In this document: positions 1 through 12,400 of the stretch, in pieces
Layout of the letters: each line of letters begins with the position of its first letter
How positions within the stretch are numbered: position 1 is the stretch's first letter
Assembly (NCBI GenBank): GCA_948474755.1
Contig: CAOLHI010000613.1
Span: forward strand, 434,001-498,000
Direction: 5' to 3'
Length of the DNA: 64,000 bases
Source of the DNA: Ctenosaura bakeri
Lineage: Eukaryota > Chordata > Lepidosauria > Squamata > Iguanidae
Made by a program: the position numbers and the translations under genes
The notes under the pieces: model-generated
What the model was told of the DNA's origin: nothing
The model's database searches: none
Seen by the model: only the letters and a program-made list of their open reading frames with translations

Positions 1-690
1 TCAAGTCTCAAGTCTGGAAGCTTTATACCCCAACCTATATTCCAGAATTTCTGAACAGAGTTGAATAAAGTCAGTTTGTGATTTTGCCATCTGCAGCACA
101 TTTGCAAGTTTGCCATCTGCAGCTTTGGAAGTGGGGACTAGGATCCTTCTTACTTCCCATTTCTGAAGCTGGAGGATTTTTCAGAAGTGGAGAATAGGAT
201 CCTTCGTGCTTCATATTACTGAAGCTTCAAAAACTTTAGAAGGAATGATCCTTCCTCCTCAAGTCTACTGCCTAACACATTTCCTGTTCCCCTCTGAGAA
301 ATGCACCCTGCACTCTGGAGGCAAGTCTTGTCTTCGCTCTTAGGATAAGTTTTAGAAGGTTCCTCCAATATGCAGCAGGGACAGATTGCTGAGCACACCT
401 CAAGCTCATTGCCTAACCTGTTTTCTGTTCCCCTCTGAAAAATGTGCCCACACTTTGGGCTTGAAACAGATTGTCACACGATGAGAAACACTGTTCAAAG
501 TAATAAGGTTTCTGGATGAATGTATTATTGAACTAAGGGCAGCAAGACAGTCACTAAAAATGTACAAGTCTTGAATCGAATCAAGTCGGTGCATCATTTA
601 TTGCCGAGTCGAGTCTGAGTCAAGTCACTGAAGCAACTTAAGTCTGACTTGCTTCCGAGTCAGTTGACTTGAGTCTACATCACTGCCTCC
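1..690. repeat. Unclassified GAGTC/GACTTG-rich repeat, copy 1
   Basis: This is an interspersed repeat of unknown class. Its right part (about 490-690) matches 60360-60560 in the same orientation: both run from a GTTCAAAGT block through TTTCTGGATGAATGT, CAGTCACTAAAAAT and GCATCATTTATTGC to a stretch of degenerate GAGTC/AAGTC/GACTTG units ending in ACATCACTG. The left part holds two imperfect internal duplications: an AGGATCCTTC block at about 140 and again at about 198, and a TTCTGTTCCCCTCTGA-type block at about 275 and again at about 418. No coding capacity was recognised. The window starts inside or close to the element, so its left limit is unknown. Confidence 0.6.
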
Positions 691-1520
691 TAGCCAGATG
701 TTGACTCCCCATCTATCTTGTGAGAATACAACAAAAGCGACAACAAATATCCAGTGCCAGCTACCCAAAGGCAAATGGGTTTTAAGCAACGTATGCCCAT
801 CCATCTTCAAAGCACAGATGTTTGTTGCATTGCATGCAAATATACCATGAGCTTTGGTTTAAATTTAGTTTCTCGTAACTATTGGCTGATGTTACCTCCA
901 AGTTTTGGGTGCTTGATTTAAACAGAGAAACAAACAGAAAAATTCACAGAAACTCTGCAGGATGTCACCACTTTTCTTTTTAGAAGGCTATGTGTGAAGA
1001 AGGTGATACCCTTCCATTCCTCCAGACTTGTTTTAGATTATACAAATCAACAGTGTGCTGTTACACTGATACAGCTGAGATGGTTGTGTCAAATGACAAG
1101 CAGAATTTTTATTTCACTCAGATGGTTATTCCCTGCCCAAATGTCCACCTTTTCTATAGCTGAATTCACTTGTTAAAAAGTTCTTAACATTCATTTCTTT
1201 TGAAAACTGATTAAATTCAGTGATAACCAGGGTTAATTTGGCAGTTCACAGATGCTTTAACTTACTCTGAGTGGCAGTATGAAGAATCCCTATTTTTATG
1301 ATCAGTCTGGATTGTCAAAGATAATATTTATCCCTAGCAGTTTTGGAGCTGTTAATTATATTTGTGTCAAGTTTTTTAAAAAGCATCATCTTGTGATGTC
1401 TTGGCACTCAAAATGTCTCTATCTCCATGTGAAATGTTTGAAATATAGACAGTTCCCATACACCCGGCCAGACTATTTATCCAGCATTGTCTATATAGCA
1501 GGCTAGAAGAGTTAATTTTT
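691..1520. other. No identified feature
   Basis: AT-rich unique-looking sequence. The short open frames here (60-75 codons) have no recognisable motif. I see no repeat, RNA gene or promoter I can defend. Confidence 0.5.
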
Positions 1521-1565
1521 TGGACTACAACTCCCAGAAACCCCCAGCCAGCATGGCCAATTAAG
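1521..1565 (+). repeat. Half of a short foldback element (ACTACAACTCCCAG type)
   Basis: The segment with GGACTACAACTCCCAGAAA and CCAGCCAGCATGGCCAAT matches one arm of the near-palindromic element seen whole at 19101-19191. The second arm is absent, so this is a truncated copy. The motif is common in reptile genomes in miniature DNA transposons; the exact superfamily is not determined here. Confidence 0.5.
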
Positions 1566-2360
1566 TATTCTGAGAGTAGAAAATATAAATTTCTCTAAGA
1601 TTTGGCCTAAGGGACTAGCAGAGTATCTCCAGATGTTGAATAGATACCTCTCTCATTACTAACTACTGAGACTTATAATTAAAGAGACCAAGGATGGAAT
1701 CTGGAAATATATCTGTGAAAAATATGTGCTATGCTATGCCATTCGGCTACTTGCTGAGCTTCCCAAAAGCTTTGTCTGTTCTCCACTAACAACCAAAATG
1801 AAACAAATTAGTTTCGAATCTGGTCTTGACTACTTAGAAAATTGGAAATGGAATGTGTGGTATCATATCAATGATGTTTTTCATGTTCTAGGATAAAGTG
1901 GTGGTGATAATTAACACTGAGGAATGCACATGTCATAACTAATATAAAGTTGTGACAGTCCAGTGCAAATCTACAACTTTCCAGGTAATAGTGCTTGAAG
2001 AAGTCAAAGGTTTACCTACACCAACATTCCGATGCAGCACAGGACTACTTGCCCAGCAGGCACCAGCCTGGAAAATTCAGCTGAACCAAGATCTCATAGG
2101 CTACAACAAGAAAGTGTCTTCACCACAGTAGAACAAGCAGTTGAATAACATTCTCCAAGCAGGACCCTGTGCAGGGTCATCATAGCTTAGCATGCCTGTG
2201 TCCTGGAAAAGTAGATGTTGTTGGACAGCAGCTTTCTGCTGTCAACTCTAGTTGGCATAGCCCATGGTGTGGAACAGAAGAAGCTGCAGCCAAATAACAT
2301 CTGGAAGAGGCACAGTTTGCACATCCTGCTCTATCCATTAACATAATGGATATGTATGTG
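1566..2360. other. No identified feature
   Basis: No repeat or gene recognised; AT-rich with scattered stops in all frames. Confidence 0.5.
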
Positions 2361-2505
2361 TATGTATGTGTGTTCAAGTCACCTGTTGACTTACAGTGAC
2401 CCCATGAATTTCATAGGGTTTTCTTAGGCAAAGAATACTCAGAAGTGGGTTTGCCAGTTCCTTTCTCTAAAATATAGCCTACAGCACCTGTAATGACCCT
2501 GCTCC
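2361..2505 (-). mobile_element. 5S-type SINE, tail fragment
   Basis: Contains the tail shared by the 5S-headed SINEs of this window: CAAGTCACCTGTTGACTTA, then GACCCCATGAATTTCATAGG, TTTTCTTAGGCAA and CCAGTTCCTTTCTCT. The 5S-like head that should follow on the right is missing, so the copy is truncated. It is reversed relative to the copies at 15131 and 21150. It sits beside a (TATG)n run, as is usual for the 3' end of this SINE. Confidence 0.8.
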
Positions 2506-3480
2506 ACTATCATTCATACATGGCCAGCTCCAGAGAATACAGAGGTGAAGCAGAAGCCAAAGACCTGAGATGGGCAGGCAGTGGGCCTATGGAGGAAGCT
2601 GAGCAAAATCTAAACACAAAAGCAACCCATCTTCTTTCTCTTGCCTCTTTCCTCTAGCTGCTACTATATAACTAGAGGGCAGTGATGGCATAGAAAGCAT
2701 TTAGTTTATGCCAGCCACTGATGCACAAAAGATGATGGTTTTGATTTAGGAAAACTTAGCATGTATCTTGTATGGTTGGCAGAGATTTGGGAAGGGGTGT
2801 CCTTTGTGGGTTGGACTATTGGTAGTTTCTCCTCCAGCCCCTTGCCCTTACCTCTCCTCACCCACCATATCCTGACCTGAATGTAGCCCTGTTTAACCTC
2901 TTGAGCTGCAGAAATTAAGCATCTGAAGCTTTCACTTCAAGTTCCCTTTGTTTATTGCTTATCCCTACTGTTTCCCCATTCTTTCTACCCCTTTCTAGTA
3001 GCAGTGTTGGAGTGGCTTAAAACAGCCCTTTATGATTTTCAATTTCCCACTTCATGGACCCACAGCAGGGGATACATAGTACTTATCCCCCCCCCATAAA
3101 ATGATCAGGCAAAATTAGCCAAGATTCTTATGTAGTTGATTCCCCCTCCCCCATCCACCAGGAATTATCAGTCAGAAGTGCATTAAATGATCCAGCACAC
3201 ACACAAAACAACATCTACTGTAATTGAACTTTCCCAAGAACAATGATCACATTAATGCTCGCCTGCTTGGAAGTAAGCTACACTGCACATGTGAGAATCT
3301 TCATGTTTAAGGATGATTGAATAATAAGGGATAGCTTCCCTCTCTCCACAAGTGTGACCTCAGGCACTTTGATAGATAGCTGTTTTAATGGTCTGACTGA
3401 AGATTGCCGATCATTGTAGGAAGTAAACTGTCCTGTTCTCAGTGACCCTTGGAATCATTATGCTCTTGTCATGAATTTCA
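2506..3480. other. No identified feature
   Basis: Unique-looking sequence with a few pyrimidine runs near 3085 and 3145. No gene or repeat recognised. Confidence 0.5.
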
Positions 3481-4110
3481 ACCATCCCATATTCTTGTTT
3501 TGAAAAGCTATTAACCCTAGCTGAATCTCCAACCATTCAGTTTCAGTGGATGGCATTGGGTTCTGATGATTATGCCAATTATAAAATTATGCATCTCTTG
3601 TAATCCTGAGAACCCAAGATCAAATGCTGTAACTATAATGTCTCCCCCTTGATTTTTTCCTAAATTAAACAGTGCCAAACACTGTGATCTGTTCTCATAG
3701 GTGAGTCGCTTCAGTCCTTCAATTATTTTACTTTCCCTTTCTGTAGTTTCTCTTCTACACAATATCCTTTTTTAAGTGCAGTGACCATAACTGTACACAG
3801 TTGTGGTCACACTTTTGATTGTATAAGGACAGTATGATATTGGCCATGTTATTTCTGGCTCCTTTTTTAATTATGCCCCACCTGGAATTTGCCTTTCTGT
3901 ACAGCAGCTACATACTGGATTGACATTTTCATAGAGATATAAGCCATGACCTCAGGATCCCCTGGTCAATTGCTGCCAGCTCATATCCCATTTATATGCA
4001 TGTGAATCTGAGAATTTTTTTGCTCCAGTATTCATCTTTATTTTTGTTTTCACTGAATTTTCTTTTACCATTCTCTAGCAGCAAAGATGACTACCTCATT
4101 ATACAACTCT
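3480..4110 (-). mobile_element. Degenerate LINE 3' region (CR1/L3-like), antisense
   Basis: Read on the minus strand this resembles the 3' part of old CR1-group LINEs. The direct support is a 3'-side block with the consensus-like order 'ctgtacacagttgtggtcaca', 'attatgatattggc', 'gaatttgcctt', 'attgacattttcat', 'tttttttgctcca'. A decayed open frame (3517-3762, minus) with a Y-E-N/R-S-Q-C type stretch lies where the C-terminal end of ORF2 would be. The copy is broken by substitutions and has no intact domain. Family assignment is from memory of the consensus and is the weak point. Confidence 0.5.
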
Positions 4111-4784
4111 AACTCCAGGTTTTGCATCAGGAAATTCTCTGTAGTTGAAGCCTGAGGCATGTTCATATTTTGCATTTTCCTTCTAAAGTATGATAAGGAT
4201 GATCTAACATAACTTCACAGCTTCTGCCTTTAAAGTAGTGTAGTGGATAATAGATGTGTTAAAAGACCTTGCAGGACCTTTGTGTTTATTTTATAGGGTT
4301 GTACATATTGTTCCCTTTGTTTATGTTTTAATCAAATTTTGTAATATTTTATAATGTTTAATCTATTATTTTGCCACTGCTTAAGTTGGTTGTTCCAGTT
4401 CTTCTGTTAATGCAGTGCATTCTGTCTTTTTATTCTTTTGTGAAAGTGCACCTGCAAATAGGCACACTTAGTAACGACTGGTCTACCAATGTTGAGGACC
4501 CACACACATTAAAGAACAGTTCTGTGGTCCCTTGTGTACTTTCATTCTAGCTATAGGCTCTTCAGGTGCATAGAATAAGTACTTAGCATTCACAGAGTGC
4601 ATTCAAAGTGTGCACATCTCACTTTACATGTATCTACCTCTTCAGTCAGTATGTAGAATTTGTGTGTCTAATTTGGATACAATCTGCCTGTGCCAGTTTA
4701 CACATACAGCTGCAAATTTATGAAGAATTCCTATGATTTGAATATAAATGTAGTGCATCTCACCTTAGTAGGGAATGTTATGAC
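4111..4784. other. No identified feature
   Basis: AT-rich unique-looking sequence between a LINE remnant and a TIR element; nothing recognised. Confidence 0.5.
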
Positions 4785-4787
4785 TAA

Positions 4788-5419
4788 GGCCATTTCTGCC
4801 CTACACTGTTATAGTGCTATTATTTCACTTTCAACATCCCGTGGAATTCTGGGGTTTGTAGTTTAGGCCATTTCCACATGGGTTAAAAACAACGGTGCAG
4901 TGCGTCCTCCACAGAGGACGTCTGCACCTTGGAGCGGACTGGGTCCAGACTACTTAGTGTAGATCCGCACTTCAGTCCGCTCCTGAGCGACCCCAAGTGG
5001 TCCTCCAGCATGTTTTTGATAAACCTGATTTTTCAGGTTTTTCAAAATGCCGGTGTGTGCCATTGCGTGCCTGCTCTCCAACGCAGATTCGCAGGCTCGC
5101 ACCAATGCAAGCCTGCGATCTGCAGAGGGCGGGCTTTAAGCTGGCGAGCTTCACCTCCATTTTGGATGCCGCCGGAGCAGTGCAGATCTGCAATCATGCA
5201 CTGCTCCTCCTTGCCCCAGACTGGACTGGACCCAAAGAAGATCCGATGAGTAGCGGCAGAGAGCGATTCCCTTGCTGCGTGTGGAAATGGCCTTACTAAG
5301 GCCAAAGAGTTCTCTAGCTGAGAATTCCAAAGGCCCCTCCCTAAGCTGCAAATCCCAGGATTCTGTAGGATGTTGAAAGTGGAATAATAGCACTATAACA
5401 GTGTAGTGTGGAAATGGCC
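4788..5419. mobile_element. TIR element family A, copy 1 (interrupted)
   Basis: A miniature DNA transposon with ends GGCCATTTCTGCCC and GTGTGGAAATGGCC. It is flanked by a perfect 3-bp duplication TAA (4785-4787 and 5420-5422). Inside the ends is the family-A foldback core: TATAGTGCTATTAT and CACTTTCAACATCC on the left, and GGATGTTGAAAGTGG and AATAGCACTATAACA on the right. The element is split by a second TIR element (4866-5292). No transposase is encoded, so it must have been moved in trans. The 3-bp AT-rich target and the GG start fit PIF/Harbinger best. Confidence 0.9.
4866..5292 (+). mobile_element. GC-rich TIR element family B, copy 1, nested in A1
   Basis: A 427-bp non-autonomous element with ends GGCCATTTCCACATGG and GCGTGTGGAAATGGCC. 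Its target duplication is TTA (4863-4865 and 5293-5295), cut into the TTTGTAGTTTAC.. core of family A. The interior is GC-rich and unlike family A. It has a GTCCTCC..GAGGACG hairpin near the left end, a GGAGCGGACTGGG / CAGTCCGCTCC inverted pair (about 4931-4985), GGCGAGCTTC and a GAGTAGCGGC block near the right end. Overlapping open frames of 70-106 codons on both strands are a by-product of the GC content; none has a known motif. Confidence 0.9.
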
Positions 5420-5422
5420 TAA

Positions 5423-6249
5423 CTAACCTGTGTGGCTGGTGAGACTCCTATCCAGATGAGATTTGCTGATGGCCAGCTTTTAGATCTTTCTTCTTATGTT
5501 TATCTTTAGACCAGACCTGGATTGAATGGCCCTTCAAACATCCCCCAGCTGCCTTTCAAACAAAGGAATGTTCTCTATAAAGTACTCTATAAACTATATA
5601 AAGTACTCTATAATAGTAGGACACATGGCTACTCTGACAACACAGCAGCATCTGTGGACTATTGGGAAATGAAACTTCTGAGAGTGCTTTCAGCCAGAAC
5701 AAGTTACCAAGCATGCTGAATCAGCAGTGTGGGTACTCAGAATCCACAGAGGGATTTTTCTGATTCTTGTTCTCTATTCTAGTAATGGGGAAGCACCAAC
5801 TAGACTTGTGCAGGAGGAACAAAGCAATCACCAGGTGGAATAGAAAGAGTCTTGTGATACTTTAAAGTCCAACAGTTCTATTGTGGAAGGATCTTTGACA
5901 GACTAAAGCACACTTCACAAGCTCTATAAAGTCTTATATACTTATTAAGGATATATCCCTATATTAAATATTGAAGGTAGAGACAGAGGGGAAGAGGGAA
6001 CTCAGAGACAGAGAGGAAGAGGGAACTCAGAAGCAATGAAGCCAAATAGCCATGGAAGGTAAGAGCCCACTGACCTGTTTACACAAAATTCAGATGTGTA
6101 TAAAAACAGTGAGTGTTCTCAGTCATAGTAATTATTAGTAGCTTTTATTTATTTATTTTTGGCTTTGTTTTTCTATGCTAGTTTTACTTTGAATGAGGAC
6201 AACAAAGTAAAGGGTGGGGAAAATTCAAGGGTGCATAAAACCAAGATTG
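5423..6249. other. No identified feature; one small tandem duplication
   Basis: Mostly unique-looking. At about 5573-5612 the unit TATAAAGTACTC occurs twice within 40 bases, a local duplication. A weak A/G-rich duplication (GAGACAGAGAGGAAGAGGG type) lies at about 5980-6030. Confidence 0.5.
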
Positions 6250-6329
6250 TTAACATTCCTTTAACACCTGATCTGTAAACATTTTCTTGAGGGGCATTGC
6301 CTTAAACAGGCTAAAATGTATACATAAAA

Positions 6330-6660
6330 TAAACAAAAAGAGGAACATTGAGCCACAAGGCCAGATCTCTTCCCTAGAAGCCAGGATGACTAAATTGAGG
6401 TTGTCATACTTTGGACATTTCATAAACAACATGATTAATTACAAAATGAGTTTGCTAAAGTGGCAGCCAATATGAAAAGAGGAAGACCCCATTTCAGGTA
6501 GATAGACATAAGCAAGGAAGCCACAGCCCTGGATCTGCAGGGCCTGAGCAGGGCAGGGGATGACAGGGTGGTCTGGAGATTTTTCATTCATGGGCTTGTC
6601 ATGCCTTGACAGCAATTTACAGCAAATAATGTCTTGGAAGAGAAATAAAATCAAACACTA
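6330..6660 (+). mobile_element. Bov-B/RTE LINE, degenerate 3' coding end
   Basis: The translated text in the plus frame around 6385-6430 reads M-T-K-L-R-L-S-Y-F-G-H-F-I, the C-terminal motif of the RTE/Bov-B ORF2 (usual form 'MTKLRL-YFGHI-R'). It is followed by the equivalents of the 'KRGRP' and 'VHGVTK'-type terminal segments (AAAAGAGGAAGACC, then TTTTTCATTCATGGGC). Several frameshifts and stops make it a dead copy. It covers only the last fifth or so of the element. The same segment recurs at 27035-27515 and, inverted, at 59785-60040. Confidence 0.75.
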
Positions 6661-6689
6661 AAAACACCAAGACATCAACCATACCAAGT

Positions 6690-6768
6690 TCCCTATGAGC
6701 CCATCCTGGGAGAAAGGCAGAGTATAAATTCTATAAACAAACAAATAAACAAATACAAATGTATAAAT
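6690..6768 (+). mobile_element. L2-like LINE 3' tail
   Basis: CCCATCCTGGGAGAAAGGCAG, then AGTATAAATTCTATAAA and a (AAACAAAT)n run, is the 3' terminus seen in several L2-like copies in this window (33085, 41075, 50445, 54235). Only the tail is left. Confidence 0.55.
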
Positions 6769-8094
6769 AAGTCCCTTACTAGCCCTTGACCTCTTTCACC
6801 ATGACCCATCACTTGCCAACAATGGCCTTCTGCTGCTCACAAACTACACACGACTCTATTGACACTGTCAACAAACAGGCTAAAAGCAGACTTGAAGCAA
6901 AGCAGGCAACGCAAGGATCCTGATATTTCTGCCATTTGCTTGGATCCTTCCATCTAGCTGCTATCTGTTTCTGAAAATTCTGTTTATCATAAACAGCATT
7001 TTGAGAGGTAAATATGAACTATTTTTCTTAAGCATGGAATGATATAGAGTACCCAAGCTATCCAAAGCATATGCAAGAATCTAGGATCACATCCAGTTGC
7101 TTCAAACTAAAAAGTGGCCATGTTCATTATGCAGATAGAAGCATATCTTTTGCTCTGGGAGCGGGGGACAGATGGAAACAGGTCCAGCATTCAAAAAGGC
7201 AACCCTTATATATTTTATTGACATCAATGGGATTCACGAAGTTTAACTGCTAAGAGTCAAACTAACATCATTTCTTCTCCTTCTCTTCTACACTGGTCCA
7301 TCTATGAAGTATCCCAAATTAGTGCATTGAAAACCCTAGTATTCAGATGTTAACCTCAATCTATGTTTACTCCAAAATAGCCTCAATCAGTGTTAACCCT
7401 CCTCTTCTCTGCAGGCCACCCCATACAAAGGTCTCCCAGATCAATGTACTGAAACCCTTTAACATTAGGTGCTATTGTTGACCTAATAATCCTTGTCAAG
7501 CCTAAACTATTTGGAACTGAAATCCACCCAGCTTCTCTGCTATGCTGTCCTCCTTCTCCCTAGTCCATCTATGCATTAGTATGGAATGGAGTTCTACCTT
7601 CCCCAGTACTTCTGCATAGGTAGACTAGTGTGAAGGAGAAGGAAAAAGAAGAATAGAAAATCCAGTTTGACCATCACTATTCTCAAGCCCTTTTTACTGA
7701 AGGCAAAGTTTCTGTTTCCCAAGTGCTTTGAAAGAAAAAAAAAAGTATTGTAATTTAACAGCTTCCCCTTTTTGCAACCACTGCTCCCACTCTCCTTGAG
7801 TGCAGGGCCCAGACACACTTCTCTTTAGCTGAAAGGAGGAAGTCTTGGTGCCATTGCCAGTGCCACCTCCATGTGGGGCCTGGGAGTAGGATCTGCAGCG
7901 GCAGTGACTGCAACTGTACCACCTTCATGAAATCCATCTCCTGGTCTGGCCACTTCCAGGAAGTGAACATTATAATATCTCAGTGGCACCCCTTTGAGTT
8001 TATTAGGATGTCCTGGGATGCTCAGCACAAAGTTTGGGAACTGCTGCCTTAGATTATAATGTGCAGTAAAGCTGAGGCTATAGGAAGGCAATAG
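6769..8094. other. No identified feature
   Basis: Unique-looking sequence. Open frames of up to 88 codons at 7594-8091 (minus) overlap in two frames, have no family motif, and are interrupted. I do not call a gene. Confidence 0.5.
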
Positions 8095-8265
8095 GAAGAA
8101 AGTAAGATTTCATTACAGGTGGATTGATTCAGTCTAGGTATCCACAGTCCTGAGTTTGTGAGACCTGAGGGGGGCTGTTAACAGCAGGGTGTCCTGGAAA
8201 TTTCTCATTCATAGGATCACTGTAAGTCTAAGCCAATGGACAGCAGATAGCAACTATTTACAGTA
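8095..8265 (+). mobile_element. Bov-B/RTE LINE, terminal fragment
   Basis: GGTGGATTGATTCAGTCTAGG, CCACAGTCCTGAGTTTGTGAG and TTTCTCATTCATAGGATCAC match in order the last coding and 3' flanking part of the Bov-B copy at 27400-27500 (GGATCGATTCAATC, CATAGTCCTGAGTTTGCC, TTTCATTCATGGTGTCA). Short and broken. Confidence 0.65.
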
Positions 8266-9404
8266 TTCCATCTCAATCTCTCCTTAACAGTTCCCTCCAT
8301 GGTAATGATCTCCCCTCCCAACATATACACAGAAGAAGCAGTGGAAAACCACAGGAGGATTAGAAGTGGAAGACAACAATGTCTGAACTCTTCCATAATT
8401 TTCCAGGCCTGAAGTAGGACAATTGCACAATAAAAGCATCCCCTGGTTGTCCTCTAGTCCCTTAATTCTGGATCTTTTTTTTAAAAAAAAATTCCACACA
8501 GATACTTCTTGCGAAGTCTATTTTAACAAGCATCCTTTCATCACTGTTGTTTGAGAGTGGAAAAATCTTCACATTAAAATCAATCCGGTGAACCTCCTGA
8601 AACTGTCAGGTCTTAAGAAGTCCCTGATATTGTTACTGAGAAGATGTCATTAAGTACTTAGTTAACTCTCCAGCTGTGGATTAGTGCTGTCGCTCTCTTC
8701 AAGGAAGGCCTCTACAGTGAGAAAAGTACTTTTGCTTCAGTCTTAGAAGTAATTTCCCCTTGTGGTGTTATTGATAACCCTGACATATAAAAGCCTCACT
8801 TAACTTTGCTAACTCCTTATATGCTTTCATTCAAAGAGTACATTGTCTAACTGAAGCAAAGGAAATTAATTTGAATCGGTATGAATATATTAACAAAGTT
8901 TGGAACTGAGCCAGAACCCAGGAAAAAATTGAACTTGACTTTTCAGAGAAAAAATAACAAACCTGTATTTTCTTCCTACTGAACATTTTGTGCAAACTGT
9001 GATAATGTCAGTGCTGCTAAATGCAAATCTCTTAGATCTCAAAGTGAGGACAGATGTAACAATCTAACAGTGCAGACAGACATATCTACTGGTGGCAGTA
9101 GTTCAAATATATCTTTTCTGACCTAAAAAATGTATTTAATACAGTGGAAATACATTCAAAAATGTGTTCTCAAAATTCCAACCACATCTACCGTATATTC
9201 AGGTTACAGGTTACCTTCCTAAAGTTCTCATTCTTCTGTGCCATCTGATCAAGCATGATCTGGATTTAGTTTACCTAACATCCTCTGGGCTGCTGGAAGA
9301 AGAAGTGATATGTCATTTACAAAGCTGTGATGGCATGACCCATAGGGATTTTTTGGCTTTTGCCTGACATAAGCAGAAACCAACAGAACAGATATAATAC
9401 AACA
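8266..9404. other. Repeat-poor AT-rich segment
   Basis: No transposon signature recognised. The absence of repeat motifs over about 1 kb makes 8500-9150 a possible conserved non-coding stretch, but conservation cannot be seen from one sequence. Confidence 0.4.
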
Positions 9405-9465
9405 TCACCCGTGTGGTCTCTTCCAACTCTATGACTCTGTGGTTCTATGATTCTATCCCTGAGAG
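9405..9465 (+). mobile_element. CR1 LINE 3' tail
   Basis: GTGGTCTCTTCCAACTCTATG followed by repeated (GATTCTATG)-like octamers is the hallmark 3' end of CR1. Only the tail remains. Confidence 0.8.
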
Positions 9466-12400
9466 GTCATTATAGCTGAACAGCCATACCAGTTGCCTGA
9501 CAGTGTTGAATTTGCTAAAATCTAAAGGCAGAAATGGGGAATTGCCAAAAAGTAAAATAAAAAAAGCTCAGCAACGTTGTGAAAAAGTAGCAGTCCAAGG
9601 GGAAAGGGTCATTCAAGAGTAAAAAATCTAGACCATGTTACTGCCTCTTCTTTCTTTTCAGCTGGTACTTCCTTCACTCTTTGCTCTCCCCACCTTCCAG
9701 GACAGCCATTTATCCATTGCCAAAAAGAAAGAAACGCATCACCAAAAAAACAGAGGACAAAAGAGGAAGCAATAACTTGCATAAAATAGATTCATGTTAA
9801 TTTATATGTGCAGAAGAAAATTTAGAAATAATTGCTATAATTCTAATGGAAATACCAATCACTCACAAAAGCAACAGCACAATACAAGCAGGTTCCATGC
9901 TCTACTGAGTTTATTATCTCAAGTTTGGCAGTGGGGACAGAATAGGAGAGATATGAATGGGGGGAGGGGGTAACAAGGAGTAAATGTGAACAAATGCATA
10001 TGCACCACTGCAGAGTTTGGAAAGTTACTGTGTAAAAGGAAGTCATTTCCATTACTCTATACACTGTTTAAAATGTTATTTGTTGACTCTTCCTACTGTA
10101 ATGTTGTTTTTAAAAGTTACTTGCTGGATTATATTTTACCTTTTGTTATTTTCGTTTTCTTTTTGGGGAGGGGGAAAACTCTTAGGATTGCTAAAAGAAA
10201 GTTTCAAAAATTTCATTCATTTTGCTTCTTAAAATGTTATTTGAAAGTAAAACAGAGAAACTCATTTGTTATATTTTTAATGCCTTTCCAATTCTCTTAC
10301 TTTTGAAATGTAATTTTTGGCCCTTATTACAAAACAAAACAAAAAGAGTAATTTGTTGCTATTAATTCCATTACTTGTAATTCATTAACTTCCAAACTCT
10401 GGTTGTTGCAGGGGATTGTTAAGAAAGGAAATCACTCAAAAGTTGGATTTTCCATAGATTATCCTTTTATGTTGAGATTTTCCCCCTTCTCTTCTTTTTA
10501 TTTAATTGCTCATCGGGTACTGTAATTTAATAGGCAGGAATATAGGAAGCTATCTCGCAGGGAGTCATATCTGGACCATCTAGCTCTGCATTGTCTATAC
10601 ATACACCAACTAGCCTTGGCCATTGCCAGGGTTTCAGATGAGAGCCTTTCCAGTGATGTCAATGAGGCAGTGAAAGAACTCCAGGTTTTAGTCTGATCTT
10701 TAAAGGTGTTATCCAAGGTGCTGAAGCCTATACTCAAAAAATTGATTTGGCACCTTGAATAGTTCCTTTAAAGTGCCAACTAAAGTCCAGATTGGATTCA
10801 ATTCCCCACTGACACTGAAGTCACCAGCTGCCACTGAGTTTTTGCCATTCCTGTCCAGGATCTTCTTCCTGTAAATTATGTGTTCTGTTACTGATCTGGG
10901 TCCCCTCTTAGGATGAAGCTCAGTGAGTTGACTTTGTCTGTTAACAGTGAATTAAGAGGTCACCTGTTGGAAATGTGAGTTCCCAGAGCACATGCTGATG
11001 GCACCAGGAGCATACCAAAGGCTAGAAGTTTCAGAGTGAAAGTGATCTTTCCACTCCACCACCACCATACATACACACACATGCCCAGATTACATTACTT
11101 ACTGAAGATAGTTTCATCTAAATCATGAGGAATGCAAGCATCTATGTTATGTACAGGTGCAATCAATCCATAGGTTTATCATCAGGAGAATGACAGTCTT
11201 CTCACACCTTCTTAGCACAATTCAGCCTCACCACCCTTCATGTGGGATGCAAGATGTGTTTCCAAAAATTAATGGATATTCACTCCTACCTTGTCCCTCT
11301 TTTCATCTTCTAATTATTCCCAATGGTGAATTATCCACTGAAGCAATTTTTCCTGATCCTGGAGAAAGATAGTTATAATAACCTATCTTTGGGGTTAGGC
11401 AGAAGCTAGGCTATCCTATACTGACTTCATTCCACTGACCTCAGTGGAACTTCCTTTTGAGTAGATATAAAGAGGCCAAGATTCTATATGATTGAGCATA
11501 GAGTAGAAATTCCATGGGAGGAACTATGCTATGACTCTCCTGTCACCACCCACAGGTCTCACTATTGTGCTGTAATAATCCAACAGAAACAGCCATTCTA
11601 TTTCTAGTGGAGATTGGGGAGAGGAGGATTGGAGCAGCTGGCTATGTACCCATAATCAAACACAGACCAAAGACATCTTCCACCAAGATCTGTTGTGGTC
11701 CTCCAGAGGTCTCATCAGATGATTTCATTGGTCTGCATCTGGCTGTAGTGACATAGCCAGATCCTTCTCCAATTCCCACCGTTCTTCACCAGCAATGCCT
11801 GAAGGGGGAAGCTATCACAGCACAACAGTGAGTCATAGACAGCTTTGGTAATTTCAGAGGGAGGAAGAAAATACCAACCTTCGGAACAACAACAAAAGTA
11901 TATACACAAATGTAAGCATAAGTGTAAGCTTGTTTATGGTACTAACAAGATGCCAGCCAAAGAATTGTACTATAATACTACTTAAGAACTTAGATGGTGA
12001 CTAGAACAATGTGCAACAAAAGCAACACATTGTTTCTTTTTATTTCTAAGTATTACCATCTGTGGTTAGATAAAAATTTGCTTTTTTAAAAAAGTTAATC
12101 TAGACGTGCCGCTTCTTGCCTCAGGTAAGTAGAGCCCCACAAAACAGATGTAATACAAAAACACACCTCAGAAAAGTTGTAACAGTTCAGCAGCCCTACT
12201 AGTTGCCTTGCAGTCTTGAATTTGCTACAATCAGAACCAAGGAATGTAGTTCATCAGTGTTGAACTGCATTTTACAGTCTCTAGGCCTGTGGATTTCTGA
12301 GGCTACCATCCTCCACATACTTACATGGGAAAAAGCCTGGATGAACTCAGTGGACTAACTTCTGACTAAACATGCACAGACATGCACCATAATACATTTG

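Noticed and set aside
4929..5393. Cluster of 70-106-codon frames on both strands at 5 kb
   Set aside because: They map to GC-rich element B1, and the equivalent frames are absent or different in B2, B3 and B4.
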